In this document: positions 50,737 to 60,205 of the stretch, piece after piece
Layout: each line of letters opens with the position of its first letter
How positions within the stretch are numbered: the first letter of the stretch is position 1
Assembly (NCBI RefSeq): GCF_008086205.1
Contig: NZ_VSKK01000001.1
Span: 62,001 to 126,000 of the forward strand
Length of the DNA stretch: 64,000 nt
Direction of reading: 5' to 3'
From: Bizionia myxarmorum
Lineage (GTDB): Bacteria; Bacteroidota; Bacteroidia; Flavobacteriales; Flavobacteriaceae
Position numbers and translations under genes: made by a program
The notes under the pieces: generated by a model
What the model saw: the letters and a program-made list of their open reading frames with translations, nothing else
Database searches by the model: none
What the model was told of the DNA's origin: nothing

Positions 50737-51886
50737 TAATAAATTCTAAAACTTTTGAAGTGATAAATTTGATTTGATCATCATCCAATTCCGTATGCAT
50801 AGGCAAGGAAATTACGTTTTGAATCAATTCATTGGTTATTGGAAAATCGGCTTCGTTATAACGTTCATCAGCATACGCTTTTTGTTTATGCAGCGGAATT
50901 GGGTAATAGACGCCACATGGAATGTCATGTGAATTTAAAAATTTTACCAAACCATCACGATCTGAATTTTTTATTTTCAAAGTATATTGATGAAATACGT
51001 GGCAATCACAAGTGGAACAATTGCCTTCACAATCCACACTTTTTCTAAACGGAATCTCTATTTTTTCGTGATTTTTAAAAACGGCATCATATTTCATAGC
51101 CGCTGCTTGCCTGGCTTTATTATAAGTATCTAAATGCGGTAATTTCGCATTTAACACCGCTGCTTGAATAGAGTCCAAACGGGAATTAACACCAACAACA
51201 TCATGATGGTAGCGCTCATACATACCATGATTTACAATACCGCGAATGCTATGCGCTAAAGCATCATCATTAGTGAAAATTGCACCACCATCACCGTAAC
51301 AACCTAAATTTTTAGATGGAAAGAAAGATGTAGACGACACATGACCAATAGTTCCAGCTTTTACTTTTTTGCCATTTTTGTAGGTGAAATTGGCACCAAT
51401 AGCTTGCGCATTATCTTCTATTACATATAAATTACGCGCTTTTGCTAATTCCATAATGGCTTCCATATCGGCACATTGACCAAATAAATGAACCGGAACA
51501 ATCGCTTTTGTTTTAGGTGTAATAGCTTTTTTAATGGCCTCAATATTAATGTTGAAATCATCTGGATTCACATCCACCAGAACTGGCGTTAGTTGTAGAA
51601 GCGCAATAACCTCAACAGTAGCCGCAAAAGTAAAATCGGCAGTAATAACCTCATCGCCGGGCTTTAAACCCAAACTCATCATTGCTATTTGCAAGGCATC
51701 CGTACCGTTAGCACATGGAATAACATGTTTAACATCCAAATACGTTTCCAGATTTTTCTGAAACTCGTGCACTTTTGGACCATTAATAAAAGACGTATTG
51801 TCAATTATTTCCTGAATATCAGAATTTACAACAGCCTTTATCGCATTATACTGACCTTTGAGGTCAACCATTTGAATTTTTCTCAT
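50729..51886 (-). CDS. DegT/DnrJ/EryC1/StrS family sugar aminotransferase
   Basis: The 385-residue PLP enzyme aminates keto-sugars of nucleotide-linked sugars. It has the PLP lysine Lys192 in SFFPSKNLGCYGDGG, IEDNAQAIGA and the C-terminal YPIPLHKQKAY. It carries an unusual cysteine cluster at 286-295 (CEGNCSTCDC) just before the conserved HVFHQYT. It precedes and overlaps galE, so it is probably part of a sugar-modification step. The exact sugar is unknown. Confidence 0.9.
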   Translation of the reverse strand: MRKIQMVDLKGQYNAIKAVVNSDIQEIIDNTSFINGPKVHEFQKNLETYLDVKHVIPCANGTDALQIAMMSLGLKPGDEVITADFTFAATVEVIALLQLTPVLVDVNPDDFNINIEAIKKAITPKTKAIVPVHLFGQCADMEAIMELAKARNLYVIEDNAQAIGANFTYKNGKKVKAGTIGHVSSTSFFPSKNLGCYGDGGAIFTNDDALAHSIRGIVNHGMYERYHHDVVGVNSRLDSIQAAVLNAKLPHLDTYNKARQAAAMKYDAVFKNHEKIEIPFRKSVDCEGNCSTCDCHVFHQYTLKIKNSDRDGLVKFLNSHDIPCGVYYPIPLHKQKAYADERYNEADFPITNELIQNVISLPMHTELDDDQIKFITSKVLEFING

Positions 51887-51968
51887 ATGCTACGAAATTA
51901 CGAAATTCATCAACGCAAAGCAATGAAATTATTTTAAAGAAATGTATTTTAGCATCAAAGAATAACAA

Positions 51969-53201
51969 TTGAGAATATTATATAACCTTGGTATTTATTT
52001 AGCCCAATTGATTTTGCCAATCATTGGCATGTTCAATCGTAAAATAAAATTAGGCGTTTCTGGACGTTCTCAAACCTTTGCAATTTTAGAAAACGCGCTT
52101 ACTTCTTCATCCAAAACGCTTTGGTATCATTGTGCATCTTTAGGTGAATATGAACAAGGTTTACCCGTTTTTAAGGAATTACGAACTATTTATCCTGACC
52201 ATAAAATTATTCTTACCTTCTTTTCTCCTTCCGGATATGACATTAGGAAAAACACAGATATTGCTGATATTGTTGTGTATTTACCATTAGATACTGTTGG
52301 AAATGCTAAACGTTTTTTAAATTTAGTAAAGCCTGAATTAACGCTATTTGTTAAGTATGATATTTGGCCGAATTATCTATTAGAATTAAAAAAACGAAAC
52401 CATCGCGCACTTTTAATTTCTGCTTTATTTAGAAAAGACCAATCCTACTTTAAGTTCTATGGTGCTTTTATGCGAAAGGCTCTTTCTGCCTTTGAACATA
52501 TTTTTGTTCAAGATGTAAATACACAGCATTTATTAGCAACCATAGACTATAAAGCAACGACTGTTACTGGCGATACGAGATTTGATCGAGTATACAGTCA
52601 GCTATCTCAAAACAATACACTGGATTTTATTGAAACCTTTAAGGATTATAAACTGTGCTTGGTAGCTGGAAGTACATGGCCAGAAGATGATGTTTTATTA
52701 ATTGATTATATAAATAGGACGGATAAGGATATCAAGTTTATAATTGCGCCTCATAACATCAAAGCCAATCAAATTCAGAAATTACAGGAATATATATCCA
52801 AGAAAACAGTTCTTTTTTCTAAAAAAGCCAATAAAAATTTAGAAGATTATTCGGTTTTAATTATTGATACTATCGGTTTATTGACAAAGATTTACAGCTA
52901 TGCTGATATTGCATATGTTGGAGGCGCCATGGGTTCAACTGGGTTACATAACACGTTGGAACCTGCAGTTTTTGGTGTTCCAATTGTTATTGGGAAGCAT
53001 TTTGAGAAGTTTCCCGAAGCATTTCAAATGATTTCTGAAGGCGGAATGTTCCCAATTCAAGATAAAAAAGGATTGGAGTCCACACTAAATAATTTAATTG
53101 AAAATGAAAAATTCAGTCAAATATCTGGAAATCAGAATTATAATTTCGTAAAAAAAAGTACAGGTGCCGTAATCCAAATAATAGAGTTCATACGTATATA
53201 A
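51969..53201 (+). CDS. waaA: 3-deoxy-D-manno-octulosonic acid transferase
   Basis: The 410-residue inner-membrane-associated glycosyltransferase adds Kdo to lipid A. It has an N-terminal hydrophobic helix, the conserved WYHCASLGEYEQ segment, FVKYDIWPNYL, VAGSTWPEDD and YVGGAMGSTGLHNTLEPA. A stop codon two codons upstream rules out other upstream starts, so translation begins at TTG 51969 unless it starts at an internal Met near residue 20. It is divergent from the DegT aminotransferase gene, both serving the envelope. Confidence 0.93.
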   Translation: MRILYNLGIYLAQLILPIIGMFNRKIKLGVSGRSQTFAILENALTSSSKTLWYHCASLGEYEQGLPVFKELRTIYPDHKIILTFFSPSGYDIRKNTDIADIVVYLPLDTVGNAKRFLNLVKPELTLFVKYDIWPNYLLELKKRNHRALLISALFRKDQSYFKFYGAFMRKALSAFEHIFVQDVNTQHLLATIDYKATTVTGDTRFDRVYSQLSQNNTLDFIETFKDYKLCLVAGSTWPEDDVLLIDYINRTDKDIKFIIAPHNIKANQIQKLQEYISKKTVLFSKKANKNLEDYSVLIIDTIGLLTKIYSYADIAYVGGAMGSTGLHNTLEPAVFGVPIVIGKHFEKFPEAFQMISEGGMFPIQDKKGLESTLNNLIENEKFSQISGNQNYNFVKKSTGAVIQIIEFIRI

Positions 53202-53312
53202 CTGGAATCGCGATTTTTAATGGGCTGTTAAAAAATGTTAAAATTAAATACAAAGTTTCACAATTTGTTATTAAATTCGCGCCATCAAATTAACACTAAA
53301 ACTTTTAAACTA

Positions 53313-53612
53313 ATGAAAAAATTATTATTAAGTACTGCTTTATTATTAGCCTTAGCTGTAACGTTTACTTCTTGTAGAGATGAGAAAACTGAAGTAACTA
53401 TTGAAGATTCTATGGACAACACTGGAGATGCAATGGAAGATGCTGCAGATGACATGGAAGATTCTATGGAAGAAGCTGCTGATGATGCTGAAGGCGCAAT
53501 GGAAGAAGCTGGGAAAGCTTTAGATAAAGCTGCTAAAGATACAGGTGATGCTTTAGACAACGCTGCTGATGCAACAAAAGATAAAGTTAACGACATTACT
53601 GACGATAATTAA
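53313..53612 (+). CDS. Small acidic Ala-rich repeat lipoprotein
   Basis: From the ATG at 53313 the 99-residue product has a lipoprotein signal (MKKLLLSTALLLALAVTFTSC, given as MKKLLLSTAL then LLALAVTFTSC; cysteine at 21). Residues about 33-95 are imperfect repeats of 7-11 residues (MEDAADDME, MEEAADDAE, LDKAAKDTG, LDNAADATK), strongly acidic and predicted to be amphipathic helix. It resembles LEA- or apolipoprotein-like sequences but I do not recognise a family. It is 111 nt after waaA and ends at a terminator. The upstream ATG at 53235 would bury the lipobox. Confidence 0.82.
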   Translation: MKKLLLSTALLLALAVTFTSCRDEKTEVTIEDSMDNTGDAMEDAADDMEDSMEEAADDAEGAMEEAGKALDKAAKDTGDALDNAADATKDKVNDITDDN

Positions 53613-53640
53613 TTAGATTTTTAAAAATCTGATTACTAAA

Positions 53641-53666
53641 AGCGCTCTAACTAGAGCGCTTTTTTA
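53641..53666 (+). terminator. Terminator of the acidic lipoprotein gene
   Basis: AGCGCTCT (53641-53648) pairs with AGAGCGCT (53653-53660), 4-nt loop, then TTTTTT. It also separates the convergent beta-CASP gene. Confidence 0.88.
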
Positions 53667-53667
53667 T

Positions 53668-55050
53668 TTAAACATGCAAGGTAATAACATCGTTTAACTT
53701 CGGCATGCTAACAGACCATTTTAATTCTGTTTGAATTTTCACGCGAAAGGCATCCATAGCGGCAGGTTCACCGTGAATTAAAAATACGTTTTCGGGAACA
53801 TTTTTTATGCCGCCCATCCAATGCAATATATCTTTTTGATCTGCATGAGCTGATAAACTTTCTAAATGTTCTACTCGCGCTTTTACGGGATAATATTTTC
53901 CATAGAATTTAATTTCATGTGCACCGTCTAATAAAAGTCTACCACGTGTGCCTTCTGCTTGATAGCCCACTAATAAAACCGTTGTTTTTACCTCATCTAT
54001 AAGTTGCTCCAAATAGGTTAAAACACGCCCTCCCGTTACCATGCCACTTCCAGCAATCACAACTTTAGCGCGTTTATCATCTATGGCTTTCCAGGTATCT
54101 CGAAACGATTCCGTAATGGTTACATGTTGACACATGGCGTCATATTCGGAAGCTGAAAGTTTATGCCAATCTGGAAACTGACGGAAAACCTCTAAAACGT
54201 TTTGCCCCATAGGACTATCTACTATGATAGGAATATTTGGAATTCGGTTCTCTTTATATAGTTTATAAAGTATGTACATGAGTGTTTGCAAGCGCTCTAC
54301 AGCAAAACTTGGAATAATAAGCGCTCCTTTATTATGTATGGTTTCCTTTACCAATTCAGATAAAATGGCTTCTACATCTTCTTTAGGGTGTAATTTATTA
54401 CCGTAGGTACTTTCTATAAATAAATAATCGGCCCATTCTGGTCTATTAGGAGCGTCTAATAAATAATCTTCCTGACGACCAATATCACCTGAAAACACAA
54501 ATCGCTTTTCAAAAATGTCTAGTTCTATAAATGTAGCGCCTAAAATATGCCCATTATATTGAAAGCGGTATTTACAAGCGTCCGTTAAGCTTTCCCATTT
54601 TCCAGAATCTTTGGCTTCAAACAGGCCAATGGTTTTCTCGGCATCCCGAATGGTATAAAATGGCAATGCTGGTTTGTGTTTGGTATAGTTTTCTTTATTA
54701 GCTTTTTCAGCTTCCTCTTCGTGAATTTTTGCGCTATCTTTTAAAATAATTTCGGCGATAGCGAGTGTTGGTGCTGTTCCAATAATTTTACCAGTGAAAC
54801 CTTGTCTCATTAAACGTGGTAAATAACCCACATGATCCAAGTGGCCATGAGTTAATAAAACAATATCTATGGAAGGAACATTAATAGGTAAATCTTGCCA
54901 ATTTAGTTCCCGCAACTCTTTTAGACCTTGGAACATTCCGCAGTCTAATAAAATATTAACTTCGGTTGTTTCAATAAAATATTTTGAACCGGTTACAACT
55001 TGAGATGCACCTAAAAATGTGATTTTTACTGGATTTAATGGATTAGTCAT
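53668..55050 (-). CDS. Beta-CASP metallo-beta-lactamase RNase (CPSF-like)
   Basis: The 460-residue protein has the metallo-beta-lactamase motif LLTHGHLDHVGYLP, the beta-CASP insert, and the late motifs IAGSGMVTGGRVLTYL, SAHADQKDIL and FLIHGEP. The family (RNA-specificity MBL, CPSF73-like) cleaves RNA. Its start overlaps the end of the ATP-cone nuclease gene by 8 nt, so the two nucleases are coupled. A precise RNA target cannot be assigned. Confidence 0.9.
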   Translation of the reverse strand: MTNPLNPVKITFLGASQVVTGSKYFIETTEVNILLDCGMFQGLKELRELNWQDLPINVPSIDIVLLTHGHLDHVGYLPRLMRQGFTGKIIGTAPTLAIAEIILKDSAKIHEEEAEKANKENYTKHKPALPFYTIRDAEKTIGLFEAKDSGKWESLTDACKYRFQYNGHILGATFIELDIFEKRFVFSGDIGRQEDYLLDAPNRPEWADYLFIESTYGNKLHPKEDVEAILSELVKETIHNKGALIIPSFAVERLQTLMYILYKLYKENRIPNIPIIVDSPMGQNVLEVFRQFPDWHKLSASEYDAMCQHVTITESFRDTWKAIDDKRAKVVIAGSGMVTGGRVLTYLEQLIDEVKTTVLLVGYQAEGTRGRLLLDGAHEIKFYGKYYPVKARVEHLESLSAHADQKDILHWMGGIKNVPENVFLIHGEPAAMDAFRVKIQTELKWSVSMPKLNDVITLHV

Positions 55051-55870
55051 GAATGCAAATTAGTTTAATTTCGTTTAATATTTTTTCCTTTCGAATTTGT
55101 GAAATTCCTAAATGATCCAAATAAAAAGCATCATCAATTAAATCGCGACATAGCACCACATCTCGGGTTAATAAAAATTGTTTTTCGCGTTTGGTTAATA
55201 AAGTTGAAACCGTTACTGGATATAAACCAAGCCTATCAATTCGGTCTTTGAGTCCGTCGTTTAAAGGATAATCCCAACTTAACAAGTACAAACCAATACA
55301 ATTTCCAAATTGGAGTGCATCCTTTGTAAAACGTGTATTGGTAACAACCCAACCGGCGGTTAAAACATTTTCATGAGATTTAGAATCCCAAAGACGTTTT
55401 ATATCTTCAAATCGAGACGCAATATAAAGTGGCACTTTAACATTACAGTTTCGTCCTTCTTCACTGTGAAATTTACATTCAGCAATAGTGGTAAATCCCT
55501 TTTTATACGCCACGACATCAACTTCATGAGCTACACAATCGCCCTGCATAATTTGCCCCACTTCCGTTTTATAACCAGAATATTTTAAAAGAGCCGCTAT
55601 ATATTTTTCAAAAGGAAAACCCGTTGGACCCAATTCATAAATGGCTTTTTTTAGTTTGTATTTTGAAGCATAGCCACGCTTTTCCTTTTTCAATAAGGCA
55701 TAAGCTCTGTTATAAATTTCTTTGGTTGAAATGCCCTGATATAACTCATCTCGAACCGTATTCAAAATACGACTGACAATCTCTTTACTAGCTCCGGATC
55801 TATTTAAAGAACTTCTTAATTTTTCTAAAGAAAATGAAACGTATTCACCCGACGATTTTATAACATCCAT
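55043..55870 (-). CDS. ATP-cone domain protein with Mrr-like restriction endonuclease fold
   Basis: The 275-residue product opens with an ATP-cone domain (MDVIKSSGEYVSFSLEKLR, residues 1 to about 85), known as a nucleotide-sensing module of ribonucleotide reductases and NrdR. A PD-(D/E)xK nuclease core follows (about 90-200), with FPFEKYIAALLKYSGY and the catalytic EVDVVAYKKGFTTIAECKF. A C-terminal helical region ends the protein. The start may be the ATG at 55870 or 55876. An A13 tract at 55914-55926 lies just upstream. The gene follows usp1 and overlaps the beta-CASP gene. Confidence 0.82.
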   Translation of the reverse strand: MDVIKSSGEYVSFSLEKLRSSLNRSGASKEIVSRILNTVRDELYQGISTKEIYNRAYALLKKEKRGYASKYKLKKAIYELGPTGFPFEKYIAALLKYSGYKTEVGQIMQGDCVAHEVDVVAYKKGFTTIAECKFHSEEGRNCNVKVPLYIASRFEDIKRLWDSKSHENVLTAGWVVTNTRFTKDALQFGNCIGLYLLSWDYPLNDGLKDRIDRLGLYPVTVSTLLTKREKQFLLTRDVVLCRDLIDDAFYLDHLGISQIRKEKILNEIKLICIHD

Positions 55871-55936
55871 ACCCATTAATCTTTTTCGACTATTAAAATT
55901 TTCATGAAATTCCAAAAAAAAAAAAATCACATCTGT

Positions 55937-56779
55937 CTACAAGTAAGATGGTATTACTAAAAATGGAATACCGATATGAAACCCTATTTTATTAATTCTA
56001 GAGGCAAAAAAGAGATTTTCAAAGAATGAATGTTTATTATTTATCATGACCAACATATCTACGGGATGCTGCTCTTGAAACTCAACAATAGCAGGCTGAA
56101 CATCGTCATTACTAACATCATGGAAATCGTGATTGCTGTTTTCTAGATATTCGTTTAGTTTTAAGCGATTTGTTTGTTGTTTAGCCGTTAACCCATTGCT
56201 TAAAGAAACATGTAAAATATGAACTTTTGCACCTTGTTCTTTTGCTATTGCTTGCAACGGCTTTAAGCTTTTAGCCTGAAAATCGATTCCATAATCTGTG
56301 GCAAATAAAATATCTTTAACTGTTTTGTATTCCGCCTTTTTAGGAATCACCAAAACAGGACATGTAGCCTTTTTAAAAACATCAACCGTGTTGGAGCCAT
56401 AAAGCACTTCTTTAGATCCCGTGGTACCTTTGGTTCCCATAACCACATAATCTATTTGTTTTTGATCTACTAATTTTTTTATTTCTTTAGTTAATTCACC
56501 AGATCCGGAAATAATTTCAAACGTATGTTTTGAATTTTTATATAACGTTGTTACTTTATGCAATATCTCTTGTAATCTCTCCTTAGAAGCCTTTTTAGCT
56601 GTTTCCTCCACGCCAATTTCCGCGGCACTGATTTGCATTTGCGCCATATTTTCTAGTATGGATTCATAACTATGAAGTAAATAAAAATGGCAGCTGTCTT
56701 TTGAAAACATCTTCAAAGCGTGATTAATAGCGTGAATTGAATTATCGGAGAAATCTGTTGGTAATAAAATATTTTTCAT
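55937..56779 (-). CDS. Tandem-domain universal stress protein, copy 1
   Basis: The 280-residue cytosolic protein has two Usp domains. The first (1 to about 145) carries the ATP-binding pattern G-x2-G-x9-G-S in MGTKGTTGSKEVLYGSN. The second half (from about 155, DILFATDYGID) lacks it. The start MKNILLPTDFSDNSIHA and C-terminus HIGIPFLVIPSYL closely match copy 2, showing a recent duplication. It precedes the ATP-cone nuclease gene. Confidence 0.93.
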   Translation of the reverse strand: MKNILLPTDFSDNSIHAINHALKMFSKDSCHFYLLHSYESILENMAQMQISAAEIGVEETAKKASKERLQEILHKVTTLYKNSKHTFEIISGSGELTKEIKKLVDQKQIDYVVMGTKGTTGSKEVLYGSNTVDVFKKATCPVLVIPKKAEYKTVKDILFATDYGIDFQAKSLKPLQAIAKEQGAKVHILHVSLSNGLTAKQQTNRLKLNEYLENSNHDFHDVSNDDVQPAIVEFQEQHPVDMLVMINNKHSFFENLFFASRINKIGFHIGIPFLVIPSYL

Positions 56780-56977
56780 CTAATTTATTTTTTATAAAGA
56801 TTAATTATTGAAGCCTTAAATTACAATAAACGTAAGGCGGTACTATAAATAAATATTGCTTGTATAGTTGATTTTGTATTTATTATTTCAAAAAAAAACA
56901 CATCTATTGGTACACACTATTTGCAACACAACCTAAAATGCATATTTAAAAAGCTACTCAATTTAATTATAAATTTT

Positions 56978-57820
56978 TTATTGGCATGAAGGAATTACTA
57001 AAAACGGAATATCAATATGAAAGCCTATTTGATCTATACGTGATTTAAAAAAGAGATTTTCAAAGAAGGAATGCTTATTATTAATCATCACCAACATATC
57101 TACCGGATAATTCTTTTGAAAATCTACAATAGCTAGCGATACGCCTTCATTCCGTAAATCATAAAAATCATGTTTGATAGTCCTTAAATAATTTTTTAAT
57201 GTGGCGCGATTTGCTATTTGTTTTTCAGTTAAATCATCGCCAAAAGATACATGTAAAACATGAACCCGAGCACTATTTTTATTTACGATATTTAGAAATG
57301 GCATCAGATTTTTATCCTGATAATCTATTCCAAAATCTGTTGGAAACAACACATATTCTGGTTTAGAAAAAACCGCTGATTTGGGAATGGCTAAAACAGG
57401 ACAAGTAGCATTTTTAAATACATGAACAGCATTTGAACCAAAAAGAACCTCTTTAGCACCCGTAGCACCTTGAGTTCCCATAACCACATAATCAATATTT
57501 TTTTTGTCTACCACATTTTTAATTTCCTGCGTAAGGGTACTAAAAGACGATATGGTTTCTAGAGTATGATTGTCATTATTAAATTTTGCTTTTAATTTAA
57601 GAACAAGCTCTGTTAAACGCTCTACAGACGCTAATTTTACCGTTTCCATTAAATCAAATTGTGCCGCTCTGGTTTGCATATAATCCATATTATAAATCAC
57701 CGGCGTATAGGTATTCAATAAATAAAAGGTACAAGTTTCATCTGCAAAAAGCTGTAATGCGTGATCTATAGCGTGAAGGGAATTACCAGAGAAATCAGTG
57801 GGTAGTAAAATATTTTTCAT
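56978..57820 (-). CDS. Tandem-domain universal stress protein, copy 2
   Basis: The 280-residue paralogue of copy 1 has the same length, N-terminus MKNILLPTDFSGNSLHA and C-terminus HIDIPFLVIPSCQ. The first-domain nucleotide motif MGTQGATGAKEVLFGSN is intact and the second is degenerate. It is separated from copy 1 by 198 nt of AT-rich noncoding DNA in which I see no clear promoter. Confidence 0.93.
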   Translation of the reverse strand: MKNILLPTDFSGNSLHAIDHALQLFADETCTFYLLNTYTPVIYNMDYMQTRAAQFDLMETVKLASVERLTELVLKLKAKFNNDNHTLETISSFSTLTQEIKNVVDKKNIDYVVMGTQGATGAKEVLFGSNAVHVFKNATCPVLAIPKSAVFSKPEYVLFPTDFGIDYQDKNLMPFLNIVNKNSARVHVLHVSFGDDLTEKQIANRATLKNYLRTIKHDFYDLRNEGVSLAIVDFQKNYPVDMLVMINNKHSFFENLFFKSRIDQIGFHIDIPFLVIPSCQ

Positions 57821-57856
57821 CGGACTAGTTTTAAATGGTTATGGGATCTTCTAAAA

Positions 57857-58702
57857 TTAATATCGGTTCAAGTTTTGCATAACTAAAAAAGGAATGTGCA
57901 CTTGTAACGTCATTTTAGCTACAGCCGATTGCATCAGCATGGTTTCAAAGAATGACTGTCTGGTATTTACCATAACTAACATATCAGAATCATGTTTAGC
58001 AATATATTCTTTGATGGCAGACGTAATATCGTGATGCGATTCTGTTATAAGATCAATTTCATTTCTGCAAACAACTTCTTTTAAAAATGCCAAATTATCT
58101 TCTTGGCGCAACGACAATTTATCACTTTTAGAAACATATAACAAATCGATATCTGCCCGGTATGGCGCGGCTATTTCACACAATAATTTAAGCTCTCTGC
58201 GCTTATAAGGTATTAATAAATTTGTTGGAAATAATATATGTTTAGGCTGCGTATAGACATAATTTTCTGGAACAACCAAAACGGGACAAGGAACATACTT
58301 TAAAACTTGAAGCGTATGACTGCCAAAAACCACTGTTGGATCGTTGGTTTCACCACGCGTTCCCATGACTATTAAATCTATATTATGAGTTTCAACCTGT
58401 CTATCGGCTTCATCTACTAATGAATTATTTACGGCAGTGATGTGATATTCATGTCTTGGATTAGGTGATAGTTTCTTAACCATAGCCAAGGTTTCATTCA
58501 ATTTAGCTTCCACATCAGCTTGAATGGACTTTTCAATCTCCTGTAAGGTTTCTCGTGTTAATTCAGAGTTTTCATAAACCGTATCTTCATAAGTATGTAG
58601 AAAATGAAAAACGCTTCGTTCGTACTTAAACAACTCCGAAGCATAGCTAATGGCATTTTTGGCATTTTCAGAAAAATCGGTTGGAATTAAAATTTGTCTC
58701 AT
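57857..58702 (-). CDS. Tandem-domain universal stress protein, copy 3
   Basis: The 281-residue Usp is more diverged: MRQILIPTDFSENAKNAISY at the start and MGTRGETNDPTVVFGSH as the nucleotide motif in the first domain. It ends HIPFLVMQNLNRY. It is 36 nt upstream of copy 2, so the three probably form one transcript. In other bacteria such proteins respond to oxygen limitation, starvation and envelope stress. Confidence 0.93.
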   Translation of the reverse strand: MRQILIPTDFSENAKNAISYASELFKYERSVFHFLHTYEDTVYENSELTRETLQEIEKSIQADVEAKLNETLAMVKKLSPNPRHEYHITAVNNSLVDEADRQVETHNIDLIVMGTRGETNDPTVVFGSHTLQVLKYVPCPVLVVPENYVYTQPKHILFPTNLLIPYKRRELKLLCEIAAPYRADIDLLYVSKSDKLSLRQEDNLAFLKEVVCRNEIDLITESHHDITSAIKEYIAKHDSDMLVMVNTRQSFFETMLMQSAVAKMTLQVHIPFLVMQNLNRY

Positions 58703-58940
58703 AATATCACTTTTTTAACTATTCTAAATTTAGGTATTATAGTATTGCTAAACTATGATATTTATCACATTAACAAAGTTTTATAGAATAGAAAGTGGCA
58801 TTCATTTTAAAAATAGTAACTTTATTTTTATGAAATATCTATATTTGGTTACTGCGTCAACGCTAATAAAATATATTTCTTGTATCCTAAATTTAAATTT
58901 CTTACAATTTCAAGTCCTTTAAAATCATCAAACTAATTTC

Positions 58941-60158
58941 ATGAAAAGTTATTCTTTTTTAACCATTTTAATGCTGTGTTTCGCCATATTTATAGTGGAT
59001 TTGGCGGCTTTCTATTGGTTGCAATCTATAACAAATTTGCTCCATTCAAACCTGCTAAAACATAGCATTGATATCCTATTTTGGTTTTTTACGGGTGGAT
59101 TAATAACAGCTATTATTATTCTGAAATTAAGATTAGACGCCATAACGCCACGACGAAAACAACTTTTAATAAGTTCGCTTTACGGATTGACGATTTCCTC
59201 ATTTATTCCTAAAATTATTTTCATTATCGCTATTAGTATTATGTATGTTACTAATTATGCTATTACCGATAAAGAATCGCTTTTAATTATTCCCCTATTA
59301 GGTTTATTTGCGGGCTTTTTACCGTTTTTTGTTATTGCTTACGGGATTTTTAAAGCGAAATATAACTTCAAAGTACATGAGCATAGTATTAAATTTTCGC
59401 ATTTACCAGACGCTTTTGATGGTTTAAAAATTGTTCAAATTTCCGATTTGCATTTGGGAAGTTTCAACCACCGATTTCATGTTTTAGATCGCGCCTTTAA
59501 TAAAATAAAGGATTTAAATCCAGATTTGATTTTTTTCACAGGCGATATTGTAAATAACTATGCGTCGGAATTACGCGGTTGGAAAAAATCCTTCCGACAT
59601 CTTTCAGCTAAAAAAGGGATGTATGCTGTTTTAGGAAATCATGATTATGGCGATTATAGCCTTTGGGAAACCGAAGAAGCCAAGCAAAAAAACTTTAATG
59701 GTATTACGGATTTTTTCAAAGACAATAATTTTAATTTGCTTTTAAATGCTTCAGAAACGATTGATATTAACAATCAGAAAATAGCTATAGTTGGTGTTGA
59801 AAATTGGGGAAATCCACCGTTTAAGCAATATGGCAATTTGCAGAAAGCCATGAGCGAAATACAGGATATTCCATTTAAAATATTACTTTCTCATGATCCA
59901 TCACATTGGACGCAAGAAGTCATAAATAAAACGGATATTGCGCTAACCCTTTCCGGTCATACACATGGTATGCAAGCTGGCATTAGCTTTGGAAAAAAAG
60001 AATGGAGCCCTATAAAATACAAGTATAAACATTGGGCGGGTTTATACCACGAAAACAATCAGTATTTATATGTTAATCGTGGTTTAGGTTGGCTGGGATT
60101 CCCTGGCAGATTGGGTATGCGTCCGGAAATAACCTGCATCACGTTGCACAAAGCATAA
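58941..60158 (+). CDS. Membrane metallophosphoesterase
   Basis: The 405-residue protein has four hydrophobic segments in residues 1-138 and a calcineurin-like phosphoesterase from about 160. Metal ligands are visible in ISDLHLGS (Asp169, His171), TGDIVNN, LGNHDYGD, SHDPSHW and SGHTHGMQ. It is a YkuE/YpbG-type cell-surface or lipid phosphoesterase candidate; the substrate is not known. It is followed 47 nt later by cbpA. Confidence 0.9.
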   Translation: MKSYSFLTILMLCFAIFIVDLAAFYWLQSITNLLHSNLLKHSIDILFWFFTGGLITAIIILKLRLDAITPRRKQLLISSLYGLTISSFIPKIIFIIAISIMYVTNYAITDKESLLIIPLLGLFAGFLPFFVIAYGIFKAKYNFKVHEHSIKFSHLPDAFDGLKIVQISDLHLGSFNHRFHVLDRAFNKIKDLNPDLIFFTGDIVNNYASELRGWKKSFRHLSAKKGMYAVLGNHDYGDYSLWETEEAKQKNFNGITDFFKDNNFNLLLNASETIDINNQKIAIVGVENWGNPPFKQYGNLQKAMSEIQDIPFKILLSHDPSHWTQEVINKTDIALTLSGHTHGMQAGISFGKKEWSPIKYKYKHWAGLYHENNQYLYVNRGLGWLGFPGRLGMRPEITCITLHKA

Positions 60159-60205
60159 AAATAAGGAAGTGCATTTTAATCAACTCTCAAAAAAAATAAG
60201 AAGCA

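Noticed and set aside
53285-53596. 103-codon minus-strand ORF opposite the acidic lipoprotein
   Set aside because: Its Ser/Ala-rich sequence is only the reverse reading of the Asp/Glu/Ala repeats; the plus-strand frame has a lipobox and terminator.
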